From NCBI GenBank assembly GCA_005778355.1, contig SXON01000059.1, forward strand, positions 1 through 64,000: DNA of 64,000 nt, read 5' to 3'. The stretch is from Pseudomonadota bacterium (GTDB lineage Bacteria; Myxococcota_A; UBA796; SXON01). This document shows positions 39,819-47,809 of this stretch, piece after piece. How positions within the stretch are numbered: position 1 is the stretch's first letter; each line of letters begins with the position of its first letter. The translations under genes and the position numbers were made by a program. The notes below the pieces were generated by a model. The model searched no databases. It worked only from the letters and a program-made list of their open reading frames with translations, and had not been told where the DNA came from.

Positions 39819-40848
39819 GGGCGGCCTCCCACTGGGCCAGCTGCGGGTGCATCACGGCGAAGAAGGCCGGAGGCACGAGCGCGAGGAGGACCATTCCCGG
39901 GTAGCCCGTGGGGAACTGGGGCGCCTCGGGGAAGGTGCGCAAGAGCTGGTAGGGGCGGCCCGGGTTCGCGTGGTGGTCGCTGTGTCGCGAGAGGTCGAGG
40001 AGCAGGATCCGGCCCAGCGGGTGGTCGCTGTTCCAACTGTGAATCGGCTGGACGCGCTCGTACTTGCCGTTGTCGAGCTTTCGTCGCGACAGGCCGTAGT
40101 GCTCGACGTAGTTCACCGTCTCGAGGAGCAAGAGGCCGAGCACCGCCGCGGCCATCCAGGCGAGCGCAGCGCCCGCTCCACCGAGGAAGAACAGGGCGAC
40201 CACCACAAGCGCCTGGATCGCCTGCAGGCGAAGGTGCTCGTTCTGCCAGCTCCACGGGGAGAGCCCCTTCTTCTCGAGCCGGACGGCCTCGAGGCGCCAG
40301 GCCTCCTGCCAGGTGCCGGGGACGGCGCGGAGCCAGTGGCCATACACCGTGCAGCCTCGCGGCGAGAAGACCGGGTCTTCCGGGGTGGACACCTTGGCGT
40401 GGTGGCCACGGTTGTGCTCGATGAAGAAGTGGACGTAGAGGCTGCTCACCAGCGCCGCCTTGGCGAGGAGCTGGTCGAAGCGGCCGGTGCGGTGCCCGAG
40501 CTCGTGGCCCACGTTGATCCCGAAGGTGCCACAGGCGATGCCGAGCGTGGCGATCGCGCCGACGCGATCGGCGAGCCCCGCGTAGGCATCCCAGCGAAGC
40601 AAGAAGAGAAAGACGAGGCACCACTGGGCGACCGCCAGCACGCGAGGGATCTGGTCGTACACCGTCTCGGCGCGGGCCTCTGCCTCGTCGGCCCGGTTGT
40701 CGGTCGTGGGCTTGAGCCACAGCTCCGCGAGGGGGACGAGGCCGAAGGCGACGGCAGGCTGGAGCCAGGCGGCGGGGCCGCCGAGCACGAGCCCCAGGGC
40801 GGCGATGAACGGGAAGATGAGCGCGGCGGCGTAGGCGGCGGGTGGCAT
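39811..40848 (-). CDS. alkB: Alkane 1-monooxygenase AlkB
   Basis: 345 residues, several membrane helices. The di-iron His motifs are all present: HELGHR (115-120), EHNRGHH (144-150), NYVEHYGL, and SRHSDHHANPGRPYQ near the C-terminus. AlkB hydroxylates terminal carbons of medium-chain alkanes in the cytoplasmic membrane using rubredoxin and O2. No rubredoxin gene lies nearby. It is followed by an overlapping TetR gene. The upstream region has GATATA as the likely -10, with a weak GGAG 12 nt before the ATG. Confidence 0.93.
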   Translation of the reverse strand: MPPAAYAAALIFPFIAALGLVLGGPAAWLQPAVAFGLVPLAELWLKPTTDNRADEAEARAETVYDQIPRVLAVAQWCLVFLFLLRWDAYAGLADRVGAIATLGIACGTFGINVGHELGHRTGRFDQLLAKAALVSSLYVHFFIEHNRGHHAKVSTPEDPVFSPRGCTVYGHWLRAVPGTWQEAWRLEAVRLEKKGLSPWSWQNEHLRLQAIQALVVVALFFLGGAGAALAWMAAAVLGLLLLETVNYVEHYGLSRRKLDNGKYERVQPIHSWNSDHPLGRILLLDLSRHSDHHANPGRPYQLLRTFPEAPQFPTGYPGMVLLALVPPAFFAVMHPQLAQWEAARA

Positions 40849-40870
40849 CGGGGAGACGGCTCCGTTGTTT

Positions 40871-40888
40871 TATATCGAACACTCGTTC
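40871..40888 (-). promoter_or_regulatory. alkB promoter with TetR-type operator
   Basis: GATATA (40871-40876 on the minus strand) is a likely -10 for alkB. Next to it, GAAC-ACTC-GTTC (40877-40888) is an inverted repeat of a type common in TetR operators, placed to block RNA polymerase. Confidence 0.45.
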
Positions 40889-40929
40889 TATAACGCATCG
40901 GTCGTGCGACCGTCCACCGCTTCGTCTCG

Positions 40930-42990
40930 CTACTCGCCGCGAAACTCGACGCCGGCCGGGGGGAAGGTGTTCCCCATGTGCACCCAGCGCAGGTTCACCG
41001 GCGCGGTCTTGCCCGGGGCCACAGGGATCGAGCCGAGCAGGACCCCCGTTCCCCGGCTATTGACGCGCACCTCGATGCGCTTGCCGTTCATCTCCACCGG
41101 CATGGTGATGACGCCCCCCGCCGGGGTGAGGATGTCCTTGTCGCCCTGCTTCGGCGCGGTAAGGACAACCTTCACGTTCACCTTGTCGGCCGACGAGTTC
41201 TTGAGCGTGTAGGCGAGCTGGTACTCCATGCCGTAGTTGCCGTCGTCCTGCGTGGCCGCGCTGCCGTGACCCTTCGGGTTCGGCAACGCCTTGTCGATCT
41301 TGGCGATCTCGCCCTTGTTTCCACCGCTGTTCCGCGTGTCGGTGGCCATCACGAGGTCGCCACCGCGCGAGCCCTTGCTCACCTCCACCACGCGGCCGCC
41401 GGTGACGATGCTGCCGCCGGTGATCACGCCGTTGGGCCGGCCCATCTTGGAGCCATCCGCGCTGGCGAAGTCCTTGTCGCCCTTGGTATCGCCCGCCGCC
41501 GGGTAGGTACCGTTGGCCACCGAGTTGATCCCCTTCTCGTCGAGGGTCTTGTCGGAGGAGACATGTCCGAGGGTGAAGGTGCCCTTGGCGTCGCTGGCGT
41601 TGATCTCGAGCAGCGTGAACACCTCGGAGCCCATCTCATGATACTGGTTGTTGACGATCTCGGTGTCACCAGCCTTGATCGTCACCTTTTTCTCGAAGTA
41701 GCCGTTCTTGCCGGGCTCGGCGTCGAGGAAGCTCGTGGCGGCGATCGCCTGCGGTCCCTGGAAGCCACCGTTCTTCTGGTAGCCCTGCTTGATCCGCCCA
41801 TCGGTGGGCGTCACGCCCTTGTTGACGAAGACCGTGCCCTTGATGGTGAAGGTGAGGTCCTTTTGGAAGGTGTTCTTGATGAGCACCTGGTTGCGCTGGG
41901 CCTTCCCCGTGCCGTTCTGCGCGAGCGCGAAGAAGCGGGCCTGTCCCACGAAGGTGTGGCTGGTGTCGCCGCGGCCGGGGACGGGCCCCATCGTCGAGCC
42001 GAGCACGCCCGGCTTGCGGAAGGTCTCGGGGTTGTCGTTGATGAACAGGTCGGGTCCCTTGAGCTTGGCATCGAGCGGCTTGAGCTGGTCTTCCTTCAAG
42101 ATGTTCGACGTCTCGGGACCGCCTCGTCCCGTGGGGCCCCCGGCGGGTCCGCTCGCACGCACGGGCATGTCCTGTGTCCGGTTGCGGTTACCGTTGTTCT
42201 TGTCCCAGAAACTTCCCCAGTAGTCGTAGTAGTTCTGCCCGGTGTTGCTCGTCCGGTAGCGCGTCCGGTACTGGTCCTCCGAGTACTTCCCAGCCTTGTC
42301 CTTGATGGCGTCCCAGCCCTGCCCGGTGCGGGCAGCAGCGCCGATGGCGCCCGGCGACTGGGCCTCCGTCGACCGCCGGAAATCGTTGGAGCGCGCCTCG
42401 CCCTTGCCTCCGGTGGCCTGCAAGCCCACGACGGTGCCCGATGCCTCGGACTCGATCTCGTCGGCCATCATCTGGTTGACGTAGTCCTCGCGGCTGAGCT
42501 TGCGCGGATCGGGCTTCTTACCGGCGAGGTAGTTCTTGAGGTGCACGAGCTCGTGCGCCAGAGTGACAAGCGCTTCCATGTCGCGAGCGCGGATATCGAT
42601 GAACACCGAACCGGCGGACATGTAGGTGCCCCGGGCCGACCACTTCATCGGGAAGTCCAGCCCGCCGGCCAGCTCCCGGATGGTGGCGAGCGTGCGGGCC
42701 GACTCGGGCAGGCCCTGGAGGCGACTCATGAGCGACTGGCGCGTGCCCGCGTCGATGTCCTCGCCGGGGCGTCGCCCCTGCGTGGCGCCCGCGCCGCCGC
42801 CGTCCGGCCCTGGGCGCGCGTGTTCGTGATCGTGCGCGTCCTCGTGGTGCCCGTCGGCGAGGTCGTGGTCGAGCTGCTCGCGGGCGAAGCCCATGCCTCT
42901 ACCCTCGCGCCGGGAGCGCTCGGGGCTCTCCTGCTCGGGCGCCGGCGACGCGCCCAGCGGCGAGCGTGCCAGGGGTTCGTGCGCCTTCAC
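40930..42990 (-). CDS. Large protein with HExxH metallopeptidase-like domain
   Basis: 686 residues from the GTG at 42990 that overlaps the upstream stop (GTGA). No signal peptide. Residues 40-70 are His/Asp-rich (DGHHEDAHDHEHARPG). The segment LVTLAHELVHLKNYLAGKK has H146-E-L-V-H150, a zinc HExxH motif, followed by MMADEIESEA, a likely third-ligand helix; this resembles putative metallopeptidases of the DUF6782 type (by memory). After about residue 250 the protein is long, beta-rich and repetitive in style (KNGYFEKKVTIKAGDTEIVN), ending with a C-terminal beta domain. Could be a delivered effector or surface structure protein. Confidence 0.65.
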   Translation of the reverse strand: MKAHEPLARSPLGASPAPEQESPERSRREGRGMGFAREQLDHDLADGHHEDAHDHEHARPGPDGGGAGATQGRRPGEDIDAGTRQSLMSRLQGLPESARTLATIRELAGGLDFPMKWSARGTYMSAGSVFIDIRARDMEALVTLAHELVHLKNYLAGKKPDPRKLSREDYVNQMMADEIESEASGTVVGLQATGGKGEARSNDFRRSTEAQSPGAIGAAARTGQGWDAIKDKAGKYSEDQYRTRYRTSNTGQNYYDYWGSFWDKNNGNRNRTQDMPVRASGPAGGPTGRGGPETSNILKEDQLKPLDAKLKGPDLFINDNPETFRKPGVLGSTMGPVPGRGDTSHTFVGQARFFALAQNGTGKAQRNQVLIKNTFQKDLTFTIKGTVFVNKGVTPTDGRIKQGYQKNGGFQGPQAIAATSFLDAEPGKNGYFEKKVTIKAGDTEIVNNQYHEMGSEVFTLLEINASDAKGTFTLGHVSSDKTLDEKGINSVANGTYPAAGDTKGDKDFASADGSKMGRPNGVITGGSIVTGGRVVEVSKGSRGGDLVMATDTRNSGGNKGEIAKIDKALPNPKGHGSAATQDDGNYGMEYQLAYTLKNSSADKVNVKVVLTAPKQGDKDILTPAGGVITMPVEMNGKRIEVRVNSRGTGVLLGSIPVAPGKTAPVNLRWVHMGNTFPPAGVEFRGE

Positions 42991-43478
42991 GCCGACCCCC
43001 AGGCATCCACGCGCGCGCGGCCCGGTTCCAGGAGGACGGTCCAGGTCTCGAGACCGTTCCACGCGTCGTCGATGTCGAAGAGCACGTGCCAGCCAGCGAC
43101 GTCTCGCCAGGCCTGCCCGGTGCCGGGCACCTGCGCCATCGCGCGTCCGCGGGGCCGCCAGAGCTCGAAGACGAGCTGGGCGAGCGACTCGTCGTCCATC
43201 ACCGGCGTCGACGCGGCCACACGCGCCACGGCCTCCGCGTTGCCCGACGTGACCAGTACCTCGTCGCCCGAGACGGCCAGGAGCACGCTGACCGGCCGCG
43301 AGGCGCCCGACGGCAAGAGCTCGAAGAAGCACCAGCCGCCGACTCCGGCGATGCTCGCCGGGAGGAGCACGTAGTCCTCGGGGTCGTTGGTCCACTCGTC
43401 GAGCTCGGCGTCACCGGTCGCGAGCACTGCGCTACGCAGCTCCTCGTGCCGGGGCTCATGGTCGGAAGGCGGCGTCAT
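42987..43478 (-). CDS. Small acidic protein of unknown function, coupled to the HExxH protein
   Basis: 163 residues from the ATG at 43478, with no signal peptide. Acidic, with many aromatic residues (GWCFFELLPSG, GWHVLFDIDDAWNGLETW). No known family recognised. The stop overlaps the next gene start (GTGA), so it may be a chaperone, adaptor or immunity protein for the large HExxH protein; this is inferred from gene order only. TAGACT lies 20 nt before the start, so this gene may have a short leader. Confidence 0.6.
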   Translation of the reverse strand: MTPPSDHEPRHEELRSAVLATGDAELDEWTNDPEDYVLLPASIAGVGGWCFFELLPSGASRPVSVLLAVSGDEVLVTSGNAEAVARVAASTPVMDDESLAQLVFELWRPRGRAMAQVPGTGQAWRDVAGWHVLFDIDDAWNGLETWTVLLEPGRARVDAWGSA

Positions 43479-43559
43479 GGGGCGATCTGTGTGGCTGGAG
43501 TCTACCCCTCGACGCTGCATCCGGGGCCCCGCGAGGCTCCCGGCGTCATCGCGGCGTCA

Positions 43560-44891
43560 TCAAGGGCCGCGGCTCTCGTGGGCCCGGCAGCGCGTCGCGT
43601 AGTCCTCGGGGCAGGCCTCGGTCCGCAGCCAGTCCTGCACTGCGGAATCGATGGCCGCGCGATCAGCCGCCTCGGACCTCGCCTCGATGAGGTCGATCAT
43701 GTCTTGCATGCGCGCGGCGGTGCCCACGCGCTCGGCGTAGAACTCCGCGAGGACCGCGTCGAGCTGCTCGGCGCCGATGACGTCGGCCACCTCCTCGTAG
43801 AAGCACGCCCCCTTCATGTAGGTGGCGAGCGACCAGAGGTCGTGCTGCAGGAAGTCGATCTCGTTGCAGCTCTGGTCGGGGAGCACGATGGTATTGACGT
43901 CGCGACCGGTACAGCTCGGTGTGAGGAAGTCATCCACGTAATAATCCCACTGCGACGGCCCGCCCACCTGCTCCAGCGCCCGGGCGGTGATGTAGGTCGT
44001 GGTGCCCTCCGCGAGCACGAAGTCTTCCCAGCAGGCGATGCGCACGCCGTCGCCGTACCAGGCGTGGGCCATCTCGTGGTTCTGGGCTTCCTCGTCGCCG
44101 AAGTCCCACTGGCCCACGTGCACGTAGGGGTGATGCTCCATGCCGCCCCAGGACCCGATCCCCCAGTCCACCTGCACGGTGCCGGCCTCGGGTCCGAAGC
44201 TGTACGGACCATAGGTACGCTCGTAGTAGCCGAAGACATCCACCATGTGGGCCGTCCCGGCGCTGGTCGCCGTCTCCTGCCCGGGGAAGTGCCAGGCGTA
44301 CAGCTGCGTGCCGCCGGTGCTCGTCCCGAGGTCGACGCGGCGGTAGTCGCCCACGGCGAGGGCGAGCATGTAGTCGGGGGCGTCGGCGGGAATCGCGCGG
44401 GGGTACACCGCCGAGGTGCCCTCGGGAAGACCGGTGACGTCGAGCTCGAAACGCACGCCATCGTCGAGGGCCGGGTCGCACGGGAAGAGGTTGCCGCAAA
44501 AGTGCGGCCAGACGAAGCTCACGCCGAGCTCGGGCATCCACCCGTCGAAGGCGGTCTTGTCGCGCGCCGGGAAGCTGTAGCCCACGGCGAAGTCCGCGCG
44601 CTCGCCCTCGACCGCGGCAACGTGGAGCCATCCGCCTTCCTGGCGACTCTCGACCACCTCGCCGTCACGACGGACCTCGCCGATGTCGAGCCCGGACACG
44701 TCGAGCTTCACCTCGCGCTCACCGGGGGCGGGGCAGGCCGAGATCCGCGCGTTCCCCTGGAGCGACGCGAGGTCGAGCGACACGCGCGTGTCGATGACGT
44801 CCTGGACCTCGCCCGGCTCGCAGGCCGGGGTGCTCGGCGGTGTGGCCGGGGCGGCGCAAGCGGCGAGGACGACGAGGGCGAGGCGGCGCAT
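43560..44891 (-). CDS. M1-family zinc aminopeptidase-like lipoprotein
   Basis: 443 residues from the ATG at 44891, chosen because it starts a lipoprotein signal (MRRLALVVLAACAAP) 7 nt after TAGCAC; the open frame continues 26 codons upstream. M1 hallmarks are GSWGGMEHHP (the GxMEN exopeptidase motif, here GGMEH) and HEMAH (272-276) with Glu295 exactly 19 residues after the second His. The altered GxMEN suggests changed N-terminus recognition. It likely degrades peptides at the cell surface. Divergent from the GH5 gene. Confidence 0.85.
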   Translation of the reverse strand: MRRLALVVLAACAAPATPPSTPACEPGEVQDVIDTRVSLDLASLQGNARISACPAPGEREVKLDVSGLDIGEVRRDGEVVESRQEGGWLHVAAVEGERADFAVGYSFPARDKTAFDGWMPELGVSFVWPHFCGNLFPCDPALDDGVRFELDVTGLPEGTSAVYPRAIPADAPDYMLALAVGDYRRVDLGTSTGGTQLYAWHFPGQETATSAGTAHMVDVFGYYERTYGPYSFGPEAGTVQVDWGIGSWGGMEHHPYVHVGQWDFGDEEAQNHEMAHAWYGDGVRIACWEDFVLAEGTTTYITARALEQVGGPSQWDYYVDDFLTPSCTGRDVNTIVLPDQSCNEIDFLQHDLWSLATYMKGACFYEEVADVIGAEQLDAVLAEFYAERVGTAARMQDMIDLIEARSEAADRAAIDSAVQDWLRTEACPEDYATRCRAHESRGP

Positions 44892-44898
44892 CGGCCGG

Positions 44899-44904
44899 GT
44901 GCTA
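44899..44904 (-). promoter_or_regulatory. -10 element TAGCAC, leaderless start of M1 peptidase
   Basis: TAGCAC is 7 nt before the ATG at 44891. Confidence 0.45.
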
Positions 44905-44935
44905 CCTCCCGCTCCCGCCGACTGCCAGCCCGCGC

Positions 44936-44941
44936 TAGCGT
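44936..44941 (+). promoter_or_regulatory. -10 element TAGCGT, leaderless start of GH5 gene
   Basis: TAGCGT preceded by GC, 5 nt before the GTG at 44947; divergent from 44899-44904. Confidence 0.5.
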
Positions 44942-44946
44942 TGGGC

Positions 44947-46305
44947 GTGCTCTTCTTCCTCGCCTGCACCGAGCCCCCCGCCGCCGAGGCGGCTGCCCAC
45001 GTCCAGCCCTACGCCCAGGGCACCACGCTCCATGACGCGACAGGTCGCGAACTCCGGCTGCACGGCATCAACGCCCGCGTCGAGGGCCTCTTCGACGTGA
45101 GCTTCGACGACGGCCGCGCGCCACTCGAGACCATCCCGCCCTTCGGCGAGGCCGACTGCGCCTTCATCGCCGAGGCGCTCGGCATGAACCTCTTGCGGCT
45201 CCCGCTGAACTGGTCGGCGATGGAGCCGGTCGACGACGCCTTCGACGATGCCTACTTCGAGCGCGTCGCGACGGTGGTCGACGCCTGCTGGGCGCAGGGG
45301 CTGTACACCCAGCTCGACATCCACCAGGACGCTTACTCCAAGGAGATCGGCGAGGACGGCGCGCCGCTGTGGGCGATCGTGCCCGAGCCCGAGGCGTTGC
45401 TCGAGGGCCCGCTCGACGACCTCGACTCGCGCCGCACGAGCGCCCAGGTGCTGGCCGCCTTCCGCTCCCTCTACGCTGGCGACTCGGGACTGCACGCCGC
45501 GTACGGCGACATGGCCGGGGAACTCGCCAGCCGCTTTGCCGACCGCCCGGGCGTGGTGGGCCTGGAGCTTCACAACGAGCCCGTGCCGCTCGGCGACCAG
45601 GCCGCGCTCGACACCTTCCACGAGGCGGTGGCCACGGCGGTGCGCGAGCGAGCGCCCTCGATGGCGATCCACTTCGAGCCCGACTCCTTCCGTAACCTCA
45701 CCGACAGCGCCCCGGTGACGACGCCCTTCCCGCTCGGCAACGTGGTGTACGCGCCCCACGTATACACCGATGTCTTCGAGGACGGCTGGGCGAGCATGGA
45801 CACCGCCGCCATCGAGGCGAGCGTGGCCGCCGCCCGCGAGGAGGCCACCGCGCACGACGCGCCCCTGCTCGTGGGCGAGTTTGGCCACGACCCCGAGAGC
45901 GAGACCGGACGCGCCTACATCGCGGCCGCGCTCGATGCCTTCGACGAGCACGGCGCCAGCTGGGCCTTCTGGGTGTACGAGGAGTGGAGCCAGGGACGAT
46001 GGGGGCTCTACGGGGGCGAAGCCGAGGCCCGCGGCCCCTTGCGGGACGAAGTGGCCGACCTGCTCGCGCGGCCGTTCCCCGCCGCGATCGACGGCACCGT
46101 CGTGGCCGCGACCTGGGACGGGACCACCCTGACGATCGAGATCGACGGTGCGGGCGACGGCGAGCACCTGGTGTCGGCGCCCGATCGGGCCTGGCCCGGG
46201 GAGGTGACGGCCCGTTGCGACGGCGCCGAGGTGGCCAGCGCACGGGAGGGGGGACGGCTGTCGCTCCGATGCGAAGGCCGCCAGCTGGAGCTCAGCGGCG
46301 AGTAG
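44947..46305 (+). CDS. GH5 glycoside hydrolase lipoprotein, endoglycoceramidase-like
   Basis: 452 residues from the GTG at 44947, giving lipobox MLFFLACTEPP. The TIM-barrel catalytic residues are visible: acid/base Glu211 in LHNEPVP and nucleophile Glu311 in LVGEFGHDP. QLDIHQDAYSKEIGEDGAPL closely resembles the HQD motif of endoglycoceramidase-type GH5 enzymes, which cut glycolipids. The C-terminal 90 residues form a small beta domain common in that subfamily. Likely hydrolyses glycolipid or beta-glycan outside the cell. The 3' end overlaps the convergent amidase gene by 14 bp. Confidence 0.82.
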   Translation: MLFFLACTEPPAAEAAAHVQPYAQGTTLHDATGRELRLHGINARVEGLFDVSFDDGRAPLETIPPFGEADCAFIAEALGMNLLRLPLNWSAMEPVDDAFDDAYFERVATVVDACWAQGLYTQLDIHQDAYSKEIGEDGAPLWAIVPEPEALLEGPLDDLDSRRTSAQVLAAFRSLYAGDSGLHAAYGDMAGELASRFADRPGVVGLELHNEPVPLGDQAALDTFHEAVATAVRERAPSMAIHFEPDSFRNLTDSAPVTTPFPLGNVVYAPHVYTDVFEDGWASMDTAAIEASVAAAREEATAHDAPLLVGEFGHDPESETGRAYIAAALDAFDEHGASWAFWVYEEWSQGRWGLYGGEAEARGPLRDEVADLLARPFPAAIDGTVVAATWDGTTLTIEIDGAGDGEHLVSAPDRAWPGEVTARCDGAEVASAREGGRLSLRCEGRQLELSGE

Positions 46306-47794
46306 GACGGCGCCGGGCCACGGCGAGTCCCAACAGCGCGGCGGCAGGTGCCGACATGCCGCTCGCGCCCGAGCAGCCGCAGCCGCTGTCGATGCTGTCG
46401 AGCGCGACTGTCTCGCCCGGGGCGCCGACGACGCGGCCGCTGTCTCCCTCCGGCCGTTGTGCGCCGGTACCGCCGGTGCCGCTGTCGCCGCCGTTCACCA
46501 CGGGGTCGCCGACCGTCACCCGGACCTCAGACTCGCCATCGGGCGGCCCGCCGTCGTCGGCGAACCAGGTGACCCACTCCTCCACGAGGCCCACGTCGAG
46601 CTCGTACTCGCCGGCCGCCGACGCGTACACGTCGAAGACGAAGTAGCCGGTGCCCCCGGGCGCCGTGCTCTCAGAGACGGTGGCCATCCGCGTGGCGTCG
46701 AGCCAGGTCGTGGCGGCCAGGGGCGAGGCCGTGTCGCGCGGGATGGGGGCGAGCTTGGTGTTCCCCGGCGTCCACGTGGCCGTGCCGACATTGGTGAATC
46801 CCATCACGCAGCTGGAGGTCTCGCCGGTGGTGAGCGAGACGTTCTCACCGTCACCCGGCGTGCAGGAGATCGACGAGATCACGGCCGCGTAGGCCGGCGC
46901 CAGCGGTTGCCGCAGGTCGTCGAGCCGGTCGTAGAGCCAGTCGCCGGGGCAGGCGGTAGCGTTGTCGGGCCAGTCGCGATGGCCGCGGATGCTGTCGTCG
47001 TCGCTCGGGATCGAGTGGAGGCTGGCGAGCGTCTGGACCAGGAGCTGCCCCCCGTCGATCATCGCCTCGGTCACGCTGTGCGAGGTGGAGCAGCCGGAGG
47101 GGTGGTAGCAGCCGAGGAAACACACGGCGATGTTGCCGTCGTTGTTCCCACCGCCGGTGGCGCCGCTGTAGTAGTCGTAGGGGCGACCCTCCCAGAGCGA
47201 GCCGTCGTAGCCGACGAGGAACTGGTAGGGGATGTCGCAGTACTCGCCGGTGGAGAACGAGTAGGCCTGGAGGGCCTGCACCGCGCCCTGCACCGTCCCG
47301 CCGTAGGTCTGGCTGCCGGCGGTGTGGTGGATCGCCATCCGGTACCAGTCGTCCTCGGTCGAAGAGCAGGTGGTCGAATCGGCGCCCCAGTCGGCGCGGG
47401 AAACGACGCCGATGGCGACGAGCTCGGCGGGCAAGACCCCCGGGGCGGGCGGTGGCGCGCTTGCCTCGCGACGAGGCTCGCCGCCACTGGGCAAGAAACA
47501 GTCCCACTCGAGGCGGCTCACCTTGCCGCCCAGAGACCGGAAGGCGAGCGACGCGCGGGGCGCGGTCAAGTCGAGCGCGTGCACCGACACCCCGGGCCCC
47601 GTCCACGTGGTGGGGGCCGTCCGCCACGTGTCGCCGTCGAGCACGTCGACCTGCGCGGGCGCCGTCGACTCCACGATCATCGTCACCCGCGTGCACGCCC
47701 GCGGCACGGCGACGGGACGGCCCCAGGTGGAGAGCACGTTGGGCGGCGGCACGGAGGGGGCGGCCCCGGCGAGGGCGAGCGCGAGCAAACTCAT
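46292..47794 (-). CDS. PGRP-type N-acetylmuramoyl-L-alanine amidase with NBR1-like domain and MYXO-CTERM tail
   Basis: 500 residues. Signal peptide MSLLALALAGAAPS. Residues of about 20-110 form a beta domain; the PGRP/amidase_2 core has VVSRADWGAD, MAIHHTAGS (zinc His) and IRGHRDWPDNATACPGD with a further ligand. The next domain (about 305-420) is an NBR1-like Ig fold (GFTNVGTATWTPGNTKLAP). The end has SGCGCSGASG, a helix and RRRPTRR. It cleaves the stem peptide from peptidoglycan, so it could serve predation or cell-wall turnover. TAGAGT is 9 nt before the ATG. Confidence 0.88.
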   Translation of the reverse strand: MSLLALALAGAAPSVPPPNVLSTWGRPVAVPRACTRVTMIVESTAPAQVDVLDGDTWRTAPTTWTGPGVSVHALDLTAPRASLAFRSLGGKVSRLEWDCFLPSGGEPRREASAPPPAPGVLPAELVAIGVVSRADWGADSTTCSSTEDDWYRMAIHHTAGSQTYGGTVQGAVQALQAYSFSTGEYCDIPYQFLVGYDGSLWEGRPYDYYSGATGGGNNDGNIAVCFLGCYHPSGCSTSHSVTEAMIDGGQLLVQTLASLHSIPSDDDSIRGHRDWPDNATACPGDWLYDRLDDLRQPLAPAYAAVISSISCTPGDGENVSLTTGETSSCVMGFTNVGTATWTPGNTKLAPIPRDTASPLAATTWLDATRMATVSESTAPGGTGYFVFDVYASAAGEYELDVGLVEEWVTWFADDGGPPDGESEVRVTVGDPVVNGGDSGTGGTGAQRPEGDSGRVVGAPGETVALDSIDSGCGCSGASGMSAPAAALLGLAVARRRPTRR

Positions 47795-47803
47795 CAGGCC
47801 TTC

Positions 47804-47809
47804 ACTCTA
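47804..47809 (-). promoter_or_regulatory. -10 element TAGAGT, near-leaderless start of amidase
   Basis: TAGAGT is 9 nt before the ATG at 47794 and overlaps the stop codon of the upstream hydrolase gene. Confidence 0.4.

Noticed and set aside
40978-43374. Very long plus-strand open frame (about 800 codons)
   Set aside because: Antisense of the HExxH protein gene; rich in Val/Leu/Arg/His in a pattern expected from reading GC-rich codons backwards.
38173-43560. Prophage or integrated element around the possible effector genes
   Set aside because: No integrase, capsid, tail or repeat boundary; base composition matches the surroundings.
43560-44969. Longer M1 peptidase starting at 44969
   Set aside because: The extra 26 residues place the lipoprotein signal internally and read through the divergent promoter.
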